This document shows, piece by piece, positions 6,957 through 13,951 of a stretch of 17,805 bases of DNA. The DNA is taken from the NCBI GenBank assembly GCA_013297545.1, contig JAAFHH010000010.1, forward strand, positions 1 through 17,805. The letters run 5' to 3'. Position numbers and translations under genes: made by a program. How positions within the stretch are numbered: the first letter of the stretch is position 1; the number at the start of each line of letters is the position of its first letter. Source of the stretch: Alphaproteobacteria bacterium. Lineage in GTDB: Bacteria; Pseudomonadota; Alphaproteobacteria; Elsterales; Elsteraceae. The notes beneath the pieces were generated by a model, which searched no databases, was not told the DNA's origin, and saw only the letters and a program-made list of their open reading frames with translations.

Positions 6957-7877
6957 ATGCATCCGCTCCCCCCGTCGGTCGACGCCACTGTCGACCTGCT
7001 CGCCGCCGGCCGCTATGTCGGTGAGCGCAGCCTCGCAACCGTGCTGTTTCTCGCACTCAAACTCGGCCGGCCGTTGTTCCTGGAAGGGGAGGCGGGGGTC
7101 GGCAAGACCGAGATCGCCAAGGTCTTGGCCGAGACCTTGGGCCGCAAGCTGATCCGCCTGCAGTGTTATGAGGGCCTCGATGCCGCTCAAGCGCTCTATG
7201 AGTGGAACTACCCGGCGCAAATGCTGGCGATCCGCTTGGGCGAGGCGGCGGGGACGGACCGGGCAGCACTCGCGGCTGATATCTACAGCGACCGGTTCTT
7301 GATCCGCCGGCCGCTGCTGCAGGCGTTGGCACCCGATCCCGCCGGGCCGCCGGTGCTGCTGATCGATGAACTCGATCGGACCGATGAACCGTTCGAGGCG
7401 TTCTTGCTGGAACTGCTGTCGGATTTCCAGGCAACCGTACCGGAACTCGGCACGATCACGGCCCCGGCCCCGCCGATCGTGCTGGTGACCTCGAACCGCA
7501 CGCGCGAAATCCACGACGCCTTGAAGCGCCGCTGCCTCTATCACTGGGTCGACTATCCGACGGCCGAGCGCGAGTACCAGATCCTGCGCGTCAAAGCACC
7601 AGAAGTGCCAGACCAATTGACGCAAGAGATTGTCGGCTTCGTGCGGGCCTTGCGGGCGCAAGATCTATTCAAGAAGCCCGGCGTGGCGGAGACGATCGAC
7701 TGGGCGCACGCGCTGGTGCAGCTCGATGCCATTCGGCTTGATCAGGGGCTGGTCGAATCCACCCTCGGTGTGTTGCTGAAATACCAGGACGACATCGTGA
7801 AGATGCAGGGCTCGGAAGCGTGGTCGCTGTTGGAGACTGTGCGCGCCGAACTCGCCGCCAAGCCGCTCGGGCGATGA
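6957..7877 (+). CDS. MoxR-family AAA+ ATPase (CoxD-like)
   Basis: This 306-residue MoxR-type AAA+ ATPase has Walker A Gly-Glu-Ala-Gly-Val-Gly-Lys-Thr at 44-51, Walker B Val-Leu-Leu-Ile-Asp-Glu-Leu-Asp at 133-140, sensor-1 Thr-Ser-Asn at 178-180 and an Arg-Arg-Cys-Leu-Tyr motif near 191. Phe-Leu-Glu-Gly-Glu and Leu-Gln-Cys-Tyr-Glu-Gly-Leu-Asp are characteristic of the CoxD subgroup. CoxD works with a VWA protein (CoxE) as a chaperone pair that matures the active site of CO-dehydrogenase-type molybdenum hydroxylases. The next gene here is exactly that partner and overlaps by four bases. I chose the ATG at 6957 because the Walker A then sits at the family's usual distance. An upstream in-frame ATG at 6888 would add 23 residues of non-conserved sequence. 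Confidence 0.88.
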   Translation: MHPLPPSVDATVDLLAAGRYVGERSLATVLFLALKLGRPLFLEGEAGVGKTEIAKVLAETLGRKLIRLQCYEGLDAAQALYEWNYPAQMLAIRLGEAAGTDRAALAADIYSDRFLIRRPLLQALAPDPAGPPVLLIDELDRTDEPFEAFLLELLSDFQATVPELGTITAPAPPIVLVTSNRTREIHDALKRRCLYHWVDYPTAEREYQILRVKAPEVPDQLTQEIVGFVRALRAQDLFKKPGVAETIDWAHALVQLDAIRLDQGLVESTLGVLLKYQDDIVKMQGSEAWSLLETVRAELAAKPLGR

Positions 7878-9061
7878 GCGGGCGGCTGGCTGAAAACGTC
7901 GTTGCGTTTGTCCGCTTGCTGCGGGCCGCGGGCTTGAGCGTTGGGCCGGGGCGCGCGCTTTCAGCCGCCCGCGCGGTCGCCGCGGTTGGCATTGCGGAGC
8001 GCGACGATCTCTACTGGGCGCTGCACGCGACCCTGATCACGCGCCGCCAAGACCGGGTGCTGTTCGACCAGGCGTTCCATCTGTTCTGGCGCAACCCGCA
8101 GCTGTTCGAACGCGCGATGACCATGCTGCTGCCGAGCCTGAAGACCGATGAATTGAAGCAGCGGGAAGCCGTGGCAGCGCGGCTCGCCGATGCGATGCTC
8201 GGTCACCGCAGCCAGCAAGCCCCCCAGCGCGAAGAAGCTGAGATTGACGCCTCGCTCACCACCTCAGACCGCGATCTGCTGCAAACCCGCGATTTCGATC
8301 AGATGAGTGCGAGCGAATTCGAGCTCGCGCGCCGGGCTGTCGCCAAACTGCGGATGGCATTTCCGCCGGTGCGCACTCGGCGCTGGCAGGCGACAGCGTC
8401 TGGCGTGCGCATCGATCCGCGCCGCACCCTGCGCCACGCCTTGCGCACCGGTGGCGATCCCGTGCGGCTGGCCAAGCGCCGGCGCGCCAAGCGCAGCCCG
8501 CCGATCACCATTTTGTGTGACATCTCGGGCTCGATGGGGCGCTACAGCCGGATCTTTCTGCACTTTATCCACACGCTGATGACCGATCGGGATCGTATCC
8601 ACGCCTTCTTGTTCGGCACGCGCCTGACCAACATCACCCGCGCCCTCAAAACCCGTGACGTTGATGAGGCGGTCGCCAAAGCCTCGGCCCAGGTGATGGA
8701 TTGGGCGGGCGGCACCCGCATTGGCGCCACCTTGCACGACTTCAACCGCGATTGGTCGCGCCGGGTGCTGGGTCAGAACGCAACCGTGCTGCTGATCACC
8801 GATGGGCTCGACCGCGATGCCGGCGAAGGGTTGGAACGCGAAGTGGTGCGGCTCGCCATGTCCTGCGGGCGGCTCGTGTGGTTGAACCCGCTGTTGCGCT
8901 TCGATGGCTTCCAGCCGCGCGCCCGCGGTGTCAGAGCGATCTTGCCGCATGTGGACGAACACCGGCCGGTGCATTCGCTGGCCAGCCTCGCGGACCTCGC
9001 AGCAGCCCTGGCACAACCGCCGGGCCCGCGCCACATGATGGGGCGGAGGATGGCGGCATGA
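7874..9061 (+). CDS. VWA domain protein, CoxE family
   Basis: This 395-residue protein has an N-terminal helical part typical of CoxE/DUF58-like partners, a charged linker at about 110-150 and a C-terminal von Willebrand A domain. The metal-ion-dependent adhesion site Asp-Ile-Ser-Gly-Ser-Met is at 216-221, a Gly-Gly-Thr-Arg-Ile-Gly motif is near 281 and Ile-Thr-Asp-Gly-Leu-Asp is near 312. Together with the MoxR/CoxD ATPase it is expected to remodel or activate a molybdenum hydroxylase in the cytoplasm. The ATG at 7874 overlaps the coxD stop (ATGA), which fixes the start; an upstream frame extension to 7820 is not needed. It in turn overlaps the XdhC-like gene by four bases. Confidence 0.88.
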   Translation: MSGRLAENVVAFVRLLRAAGLSVGPGRALSAARAVAAVGIAERDDLYWALHATLITRRQDRVLFDQAFHLFWRNPQLFERAMTMLLPSLKTDELKQREAVAARLADAMLGHRSQQAPQREEAEIDASLTTSDRDLLQTRDFDQMSASEFELARRAVAKLRMAFPPVRTRRWQATASGVRIDPRRTLRHALRTGGDPVRLAKRRRAKRSPPITILCDISGSMGRYSRIFLHFIHTLMTDRDRIHAFLFGTRLTNITRALKTRDVDEAVAKASAQVMDWAGGTRIGATLHDFNRDWSRRVLGQNATVLLITDGLDRDAGEGLEREVVRLAMSCGRLVWLNPLLRFDGFQPRARGVRAILPHVDEHRPVHSLASLADLAAALAQPPGPRHMMGRRMAA

Positions 9062-9384
9062 GCTTCGATCACGATGATGTGCTGGCAATCGCAGCTGGCT
9101 GGCTGGACCAGGGCCACAAGGTGGCGATCGCGACGGTGGTGACCACGTGGGGCTCCTCTCCGCGGCCCGCCGGCAGTCGCTTGGCGGTCGATGCGACCGG
9201 GCGGATCGTCGGCTCCGTCTCCGGCGGCTGCATCGAAGGCGCGGTGGTGCGCCGGGCACTCGAGGTGATCGCCGATGGCGAGCCCTGCACGATGGAATTC
9301 GGAATCGCGGACGAAGACGCTTGGGCGGTTGGTCTTGCCTGCGGCGGGCGGGTCAGCCTGTTCGTCGAGGCGATCACGCCATGA
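9058..9384 (+). CDS. XdhC/CoxI family protein, N-terminal domain only
   Basis: This 108-residue protein is a stand-alone XdhC_CoxI domain. It has Ala-Thr-Val-Val-x-Thr-Trp-Gly-Ser-Ser-Pro-Arg-Pro at 25-37, Gly-Ser-Val-Ser-Gly-Gly-Cys-Ile-Glu at 52-60 and Leu-Ala-Cys-Gly-Gly at 93-97. XdhC binds the molybdenum cofactor, protects it while a cysteine desulfurase adds the terminal sulfur, and hands it to the apo-hydroxylase. In full-length XdhC a Rossmann domain follows in the same chain; here it is a separate gene starting four bases before this one ends. Cys-59 sits in the motif thought to bind the cofactor. The ATG at 9058 overlaps the coxE stop. Confidence 0.88.
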   Translation: MSFDHDDVLAIAAGWLDQGHKVAIATVVTTWGSSPRPAGSRLAVDATGRIVGSVSGGCIEGAVVRRALEVIADGEPCTMEFGIADEDAWAVGLACGGRVSLFVEAITP

Positions 9385-10070
9385 AGCGCACGCTGCTCGA
9401 CCGGTTGCTGGCGGCACGCGCCGCGCACGAGCCGGTGGCCCTCGTCACCGATCTTTCGATGGGCCAGCACGCGCTGGTCTACCGAGAAACCGCTGCCGGC
9501 GATTTCGGGCTGGTCGACGAGGATCTGGCGGCCGTGCGCGCGATGCTGAGCGCGGATGAGACGGGTCTGCTGCGGCCCGAGCTGTTCGTGCAGGCGAACA
9601 ATCCGCCCTTGCGGCTGATCCTGGTCGGAGCTGTGCACATCGCCCAGGCCCTGGTGCCGCTGGCACTCTCGACCGGCTATCAGGTCACCATCATCGATCC
9701 GCGCGGCAGCTTTGCGACGGCAGAACGCTTCCCGGGCGTCACCCTGCTGACCGATTGGCCGGATGAGGCGATGGCGGCAGTCCAGCCCGATCACCGCACG
9801 GCGGTGGTCACGCTGACCCACGACCCGAAGCTCGATGATCCCGCCCTCGCCGCAGCGGTCGCGAGCCCAGCGTTTTACATCGGGGCACTCGGCTCGCGTG
9901 GCACCCACGCCAAGCGTTTGGCTCGCTTGGCGGAGGAGGGGGTTGGAGAGGCGGCTCTGCAGCGCATCCACGGACCGGTTGGTTTGAATATCGGCGCGAA
10001 AACGCAAAGTGAGATCGCGGTGTCGATCTTGGCTGAAATCGTCGCGGTGCGCCGCGGCACTCGGCCGTGA
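9381..10070 (+). CDS. XdhC family protein, C-terminal Rossmann domain
   Basis: This 229-residue protein is the second half of an XdhC-type Mo-cofactor insertion chaperone. A nucleotide-binding-like strand-loop lies near 77-90 (Leu-Arg-Leu-Ile-Leu-Val-Gly-Ala-Val-His). The family motifs Ile-Asp-Pro-Arg-Gly near 105, Leu-Thr-His-Asp-Pro-Lys-Leu-Asp near 145, Tyr-Ile-Gly-Ala-Leu-Gly-Ser-Arg near 166 and Gly-Leu-Asn-Ile-Gly-Ala near 201 follow, with Glu-Ile-Ala-Val-Ser-Ile at the end. The first 70 residues are a divergent cap. It presumably works as a complex with the preceding XdhC N-domain protein. The ATG at 9381 overlaps the previous stop (ATGA), and its own stop overlaps the next GTG start. 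Confidence 0.88.
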   Translation: MKRTLLDRLLAARAAHEPVALVTDLSMGQHALVYRETAAGDFGLVDEDLAAVRAMLSADETGLLRPELFVQANNPPLRLILVGAVHIAQALVPLALSTGYQVTIIDPRGSFATAERFPGVTLLTDWPDEAMAAVQPDHRTAVVTLTHDPKLDDPALAAAVASPAFYIGALGSRGTHAKRLARLAEEGVGEAALQRIHGPVGLNIGAKTQSEIAVSILAEIVAVRRGTRP

Positions 10071-11656
10071 GGTTCGGGCCAGAACCGGCGGCAGATGTGG
10101 CGGGTGCCTTGCTCGCCCACAGTGTTCAGCTGCCCGGCCGAGTGGTGAAGAAGGGTCGGCTGCTCACTGCAGCAGATGCCACCGACTTGGTGGCAGCTGG
10201 TGTCGCTGAGGTGATCGTCGCGCGCCTCGACCCCGATGACGTGCCAGAAGATGCGGCCGCCGAGGCGCTCGCCCGCGCACTGGCCGGGGGTGGTCTGGTG
10301 GTGCAGGCGCCGTTTACCGGGCGCTGCAACCTGGTCGCGGCGGAGGCCGGGATAGTCCTCCTGGATCGCGCGGCGATCGACCAGATAAACGCGGTCGACC
10401 CGGCGATCACAGTGGCGACGCTGGCGCCCTTCGATGCCGTCAGCCCGCGCCAGCTGGTGGCGACGATCAAGATCATCCCCTTCGCAGCACCCCGTGCCGC
10501 ACTGGAGCGCTGCGTCGCGCTGGCAGCCCCGCTGAGCGTGCACGCGTTCGCGGCCAAGCGCGTCGGCTTGATCCAAACCCAGCTGCCAGCGACCAAGCCA
10601 AGCGTGCTGGATGCGACCGAACGCACGATGGCCGATCGGCTGGCGACCATGGCGGCCACGCTGACTGCCACGCGGCGCTGCGCACACACGACCGATGCAG
10701 TGGCAGCCGCGATCCGCGAGCTTGACCGCGCCGATCTCGACATTCTGCTGATCGCTGGCGCGTCGGCCGTGGTTGATCGGCGGGACGTGCTGCCGGCCGG
10801 CATTGAGGCTGCGGGGGGCACGGTCCACCACTTCGGCATGCCGGTCGACCCCGGCAACCTGCTGCTGCTGGCGGAGCGCGCGGGCCGGCCGGTGTTGGGA
10901 CTGCCGGGCTGCGTGCGCTCACCAAAGCTCAATGGCGCGGACTGGGTGCTGCAGCGCTTGTGCGCGGACCTCACCGTCACGCCGGCTGATGTCATGGCGA
11001 TGGGGGTGGGGGGCCTCTTGAAGGAAATCCCGCTGCGCGGTCAGGCGCGCGATCAGCCCGTGGCGCCGCGCGCCCCAAAGATCGCGGGCCTGGTGCTGGC
11101 CGCTGGTCTTTCGCGCCGCATGGGCCGCACCAAGCTCACCTTACCGGTCGAGGGCATGGCGATGGTCGTCCACGCGGTTGATGCCGTGCTGGCGGCGCAA
11201 GTGAGTGATGTCACCGTGGTCACCGGCCACGACAGTGCCGCGGTGCGCCAGGCGCTTGCGGGTCGGCCGGTGCGGTGTGTCGATAACCCAGACTTCGCAA
11301 GCGGCCTTGCGAGTTCGCTGCACGCGGGCTTGCGCCAGCTGCCCGATGATGTGGATGGCGTGGTGGTGCACCTCGGCGATATGCCGCGGGTGACATCGGT
11401 CGATATCGACCGGCTGATCGCGGCGTTTGCACCGGCCGACCAGCGCAGCATCATCGTGCCGATCCATGACGGCCAGCGCGGCAACCCGGTGCTGATTGCG
11501 CGCTCCTTGTGGGCAGAGATCCTGCGCGTCACTGGCGACCAGGGGGCGCGCCCGGTCGTCCAGGCGAACCCCGGTTTGGTGGCGGAAGTAGCGATCGATC
11601 ATCCGGGCGTGCTGTTCGACATCGACACGCCCGCAGCCTTCGAGGCCTTGGCATGA
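10067..11656 (+). CDS. Fusion of MoeA-like molybdopterin-binding domain and MobA/MocA-like nucleotidyltransferase
   Basis: This 529-residue two-domain protein is predicted to finish the molybdenum cofactor. Residues 1-330 are molybdopterin-binding and MoeA-like, with Ile-Ala-Gly-Ala-Ser-Ala-Val-Val-Asp-Arg-Arg-Asp at 229-240, Gly-Met-Pro-Val-Asp-Pro-Gly-Asn near 257 and Leu-Pro-Gly-Cys-x-Arg-Ser-Pro-Lys at 279-287. Residues 340-529 are a MobA-like NTP transferase, with Leu-Ala-Ala-Gly-Leu-Ser-Arg-Arg-Met-Gly-Arg-x-Lys at 344-356, Gly-Asp-Met-Pro at 437-440 (metal Asp-438), Gly-Asn-Pro-Val at 472-475 and Gly-Asp-x-Gly-Ala-Arg at 490-495. This resembles MocA, which makes the CMP (cytosine dinucleotide) form used by xanthine-oxidase-family enzymes; the nucleotide is inferred. 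The same fusion is known elsewhere. The start is GTG at 10067, overlapping the previous stop (GTGA). Confidence 0.87.
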   Translation: MRFGPEPAADVAGALLAHSVQLPGRVVKKGRLLTAADATDLVAAGVAEVIVARLDPDDVPEDAAAEALARALAGGGLVVQAPFTGRCNLVAAEAGIVLLDRAAIDQINAVDPAITVATLAPFDAVSPRQLVATIKIIPFAAPRAALERCVALAAPLSVHAFAAKRVGLIQTQLPATKPSVLDATERTMADRLATMAATLTATRRCAHTTDAVAAAIRELDRADLDILLIAGASAVVDRRDVLPAGIEAAGGTVHHFGMPVDPGNLLLLAERAGRPVLGLPGCVRSPKLNGADWVLQRLCADLTVTPADVMAMGVGGLLKEIPLRGQARDQPVAPRAPKIAGLVLAAGLSRRMGRTKLTLPVEGMAMVVHAVDAVLAAQVSDVTVVTGHDSAAVRQALAGRPVRCVDNPDFASGLASSLHAGLRQLPDDVDGVVVHLGDMPRVTSVDIDRLIAAFAPADQRSIIVPIHDGQRGNPVLIARSLWAEILRVTGDQGARPVVQANPGLVAEVAIDHPGVLFDIDTPAAFEALA

Positions 11657-12855
11657 CCACCCCTTGGTCCGCGGACTTCCCCTTCCTGGCCGTGCCGGAT
11701 CGCTTGTCGCCGCACTACCTCGACAATGCCGCGACCACACAAATCGTGCGTCCCGCGCTTGATGCGTTGGTGCGGGCGGAAGTGGAGCTACGCGCCAATG
11801 TCCACCGGGCAGTGCATGCGCGCGGCGAGGCGGCAACGGCAGCGCTGGAGGCCGCGCGCAGTGCGGTCGCTGCTGCGTTTCGCGTCCAGGGGGAGGAGAT
11901 CATCTTCACCTCCGGCACCACCCACGCGATCAACCTGGTCGCCTACGGCTGGGGTCAGCGCCTGCAGCCGGGCGACCGGGTGATCGTCTCGGCGCTTGAG
12001 CATCATGCGAACTTGGTGCCCTGGCAGATGCTGGCCGAACGGCGCGGCATCGAGCTCAGCGTCGTGCCGGTCGATGAGGATGGGCGGCTTGACCTCGCGG
12101 CTTTTGAGGACCTGATCGACCATCAGACCCGGCTGGTCGCCCTCACCCACGCCTCCAACGTCACCGGAGCGGTCACCGATGTGGCGCGGGTGGTGGCAGC
12201 CGCACGGGCGGTGGATGCGTTGGTGCTGCTCGATGGTGCCCAGATGGCGCGCCATGGTCCACCAGACTTGGAAGCCCTCGGCGTCGATTTCTACGCCTGC
12301 TCTGGCCACAAGCTGTTCGGGCCAACGGGCATTGGTGTATTGTGGGCGCGCCGGGCCGTGCTGGCCGACATGCTGCCGATGCTCGGCGGCGGGTCGATGA
12401 TCCGGCGGGTGACGCTGAGTGGCTCGACCTGGGCTGATCCACCGCGGCGGTTTGAGGCCGGCACACCGCCGATTGCAGCGGCGATTGGGCTTGGGGCGGC
12501 GATTAGCTGGCTCAGCGTGCAAGACCATAGCGCGATGGCCGCGCACGAGCACGCCTTGACCGAACGGCTGCTGGAGGGTCTGCGCCAGCGCCAGCAGATC
12601 CGCGTACTCGGGCCGCGGCGTGGACGCATCGGTGTGGTCGCCATCACCATCGAGGGTGCGCACCCGCACGATATCGCCCAGGTGCTGGACCAGCACGGTG
12701 TCGCGGTGCGCGGTGGCCATCATTGCTGCCAGCCGCTGATGGATCGCTTCGATCTGGATGGCACGACGCGCCTGTCGCTCGCCCCCTACACCGATGCGGC
12801 GGACATTGATGCAGCGCTTGCCGGGATCGATGATGCGATCCGCCAGCTGACATGA
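11653..12855 (+). CDS. SufS-type PLP-dependent cysteine desulfurase
   Basis: This 400-residue class V aminotransferase takes sulfur from cysteine as an enzyme-bound persulfide. It has Tyr-Leu-Asp-Asn-Ala-Ala-Thr-Thr at 22-29, Ser-Gly-Thr-Thr at 87-90, His-His-Ala-Asn at 117-120, Asp-Gly-Ala-Gln at 194-197, the PLP lysine Lys-220 in Ser-Gly-His-Lys, and Arg-Gly-Gly-His-His-Cys-Cys-Gln-Pro at 353-361. Cys-358 is the expected persulfide carrier. Cys-359 replaces the Ala usual in SufS. The layout is type II (SufS/CsdA), not IscS. Set between XdhC-like genes and a SufU-like gene, it more likely sulfurates the Mo cofactor, as shown for the XdhC-associated NifS4 of Rhodobacter capsulatus, than serving general Fe-S assembly. 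ATG at 11653 overlaps the previous stop (ATGA). Confidence 0.88.
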   Translation: MTTPWSADFPFLAVPDRLSPHYLDNAATTQIVRPALDALVRAEVELRANVHRAVHARGEAATAALEAARSAVAAAFRVQGEEIIFTSGTTHAINLVAYGWGQRLQPGDRVIVSALEHHANLVPWQMLAERRGIELSVVPVDEDGRLDLAAFEDLIDHQTRLVALTHASNVTGAVTDVARVVAAARAVDALVLLDGAQMARHGPPDLEALGVDFYACSGHKLFGPTGIGVLWARRAVLADMLPMLGGGSMIRRVTLSGSTWADPPRRFEAGTPPIAAAIGLGAAISWLSVQDHSAMAAHEHALTERLLEGLRQRQQIRVLGPRRGRIGVVAITIEGAHPHDIAQVLDQHGVAVRGGHHCCQPLMDRFDLDGTTRLSLAPYTDAADIDAALAGIDDAIRQLT

Positions 12856-13271
12856 GTGAAGCACTCTATCAGCCGGCCCTCCTGGCCCATGCCAAGGACA
12901 CGGCCCACGTCGGTCGGCCGGAGGGTGCCAGCCTAGAGGCGCGTGCGGACAATCCGCTGTGCGGTGACCGGGTGGTATTATTCGGAGTCGCGCAAGCTGG
13001 GCAGATCGTGCGCATGGGGCACACCGCGCGCGGCTGCGTGGTGTGTAAGGCGGCGACGGCGATCCTGGCGGCACGGGTGGCAGCAGTACCGCTGAATGCC
13101 GCCACACTGGCGGCATGGCACCGCGATCTCGACCAGCTGCTTGCCGGTGGTGCGGTCGCCGTCGATCTCGCCCCCCTCGCACCGGCCGCCGCCCACCCCA
13201 GCCGGCACGCGTGTGTGCGGCTGGCCGCAGTGGCGGCGGACGGGCTCTGGTCGGCAGTGTCTGAGGCGTGA
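12852..13271 (+). CDS. SufU/IscU-like sulfur-acceptor or scaffold protein
   Basis: This 139-residue protein is of NifU N-terminal (IscU/SufU) type. It has Asn-Pro-Leu-Cys-Gly-Asp at 34-39, Arg-Gly-Cys-Val-Val-Cys at 60-65 and Arg-His-Ala-Cys-Val-Arg-Leu at 118-124. Cys-37, Asp-39, Cys-62 and Cys-121 line up with the Zn/Fe-S ligands of Bacillus SufU. The extra Cys-65 replaces the Ser-rich stretch usual after the second Cys. In Gram-positive bacteria SufU accepts persulfide from SufS. The partner desulfurase here overlaps it by four bases, so a dedicated relay is likely. It could instead build an Fe-S cluster for the hydroxylase. Last gene of the seven-gene maturation operon; the next small gene starts 34 bases on. 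Confidence 0.78.
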   Translation: MSEALYQPALLAHAKDTAHVGRPEGASLEARADNPLCGDRVVLFGVAQAGQIVRMGHTARGCVVCKAATAILAARVAAVPLNAATLAAWHRDLDQLLAGGAVAVDLAPLAPAAAHPSRHACVRLAAVAADGLWSAVSEA

Positions 13272-13305
13272 TAGCATCCGCCACGACACAAGATCGGGGC
13301 TAGGC

Positions 13306-13542
13306 GTGAACAGCAACAACACCATCCGCGAACGGGGCCTTAGCAGCGACGGCATGCGCATCGGCGGCGGCCGGCCAGCAGCGGACCGGGACAGCTTTGC
13401 CAGCCCCGGCGATGGCGTCACGCCGCTTGGATTTCGGGCCCGCATCCCGTCAGCGGCACAGCTGTTGTCGCTGTTGAAGGACGGCGTGCTGCAACTGCCG
13501 GCGCGGTACTTCCGTGGGTATTTTCTAGACGTTATGGTGTGA
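13306..13542 (+). CDS. Small hypothetical protein
   Basis: This 78-residue frame starts with GTG at 13306, with a GGGG run about 6-9 bases upstream, and ends at 13540-13542. Third codon positions are mostly G or C, as in real genes of this window. The N-terminal half is Gly/Arg/Asp rich and looks disordered; the C-terminal half (about 45-78) is a hydrophobic-amphipathic helix-like stretch with Pro-Ala-Arg-Tyr-Phe-Arg-Gly. No signal peptide and no family recognised. It follows the SufU-like gene by 34 bases and could share its transcript. An internal ATG at codon 17 is an alternative start. Confidence 0.5.
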   Translation: MNSNNTIRERGLSSDGMRIGGGRPAADRDSFASPGDGVTPLGFRARIPSAAQLLSLLKDGVLQLPARYFRGYFLDVMV

Positions 13543-13703
13543 TGTGCGCACTCCACACTGTGGGCATCGGCGCCCCATCGTGGTGGAAAATTCTGTGGAC
13601 AAGTGTGGCCTCCTGCGTATCGGCAGTGAAACATTGTCCTGAAAACTCAATGCCTTGGTTCACCCCACCTGACCCGTGGACAATCCCAATGCCTGCCCTA
13701 TGA
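13542..13703 (+). CDS. Possible 53-residue ORF, doubtful
   Basis: This frame begins with an ATG that shares one base with the stop of the preceding gene (TGATG) and ends with a TGA overlapping the ATG of the next gene (ATGA). Both junctions fit translational coupling. Against it, third-position GC is only about 57%, much lower than in neighbouring genes, and the composition is odd, with five Trp, three Cys and many Pro. It may simply be an intergenic stretch that happens to stay open. No family recognised. Confidence 0.25.
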   Translation: MCALHTVGIGAPSWWKILWTSVASCVSAVKHCPENSMPWFTPPDPWTIPMPAL

Positions 13704-13936
13704 AACGCCCGCGAGTCATGGCCGGACCCGCGGCATGGATATCGGCTGGTGTGCTGTTTACCGTCTTTGGTTTGGCGCCGCTGGCGCACATGATCGTGGC
13801 TGATCGCCCGCTGCTCGCGGTCACCTGGGCAACCTTGGTTGCCGGCTTCGTCGCTCTCTTGTGGCACGAACGGTTTCTTGCGGCGGCGATGTGCGCGCCG
13901 TTCGCGGTGGTCGTGCTGCTGCGCGGGATGGACTGA
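13700..13936 (+). CDS. Small hypothetical membrane protein
   Basis: This 78-residue protein has a short basic N-terminus (Met-Lys-Arg-Pro-Arg) followed by two or three hydrophobic segments at about 12-33, 38-57 and 63-75, so it is almost certainly an inner-membrane protein. Codon use fits the region. The ATG at 13700 is chosen because the membrane region starts soon after a positive N-terminus; an in-frame GTG at 13676 would add eight residues. The stop lies six bases from the convergent FkbM gene's stop, and a GCGGC-TCAA-GCCGC hairpin at 13938-13951 spans that junction. No family recognised. Confidence 0.6.
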   Translation: MKRPRVMAGPAAWISAGVLFTVFGLAPLAHMIVADRPLLAVTWATLVAGFVALLWHERFLAAAMCAPFAVVVLLRGMD

Positions 13937-13937
13937 A

Positions 13938-13951
13938 GCGGCTCAAGCCGC
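13938..13951. terminator. Short hairpin at a convergent gene junction
   Basis: A 5-base GCGGC/GCCGC stem with loop TCAA sits on the stop codon of the FkbM gene and just after the stop of the small membrane protein. It could end transcription from both sides, but the stem is short and no T-run follows. Confidence 0.3.

Noticed and set aside
13541..13690. DnaA-box-like nonamers (TGTGGACAA at 13594-13602 and CGTGGACAA at 13675-13683) suggesting an origin
   Set aside because: Only one is a single mismatch from the consensus, there is no AT-rich unwinding region, and no origin-linked genes are nearby.
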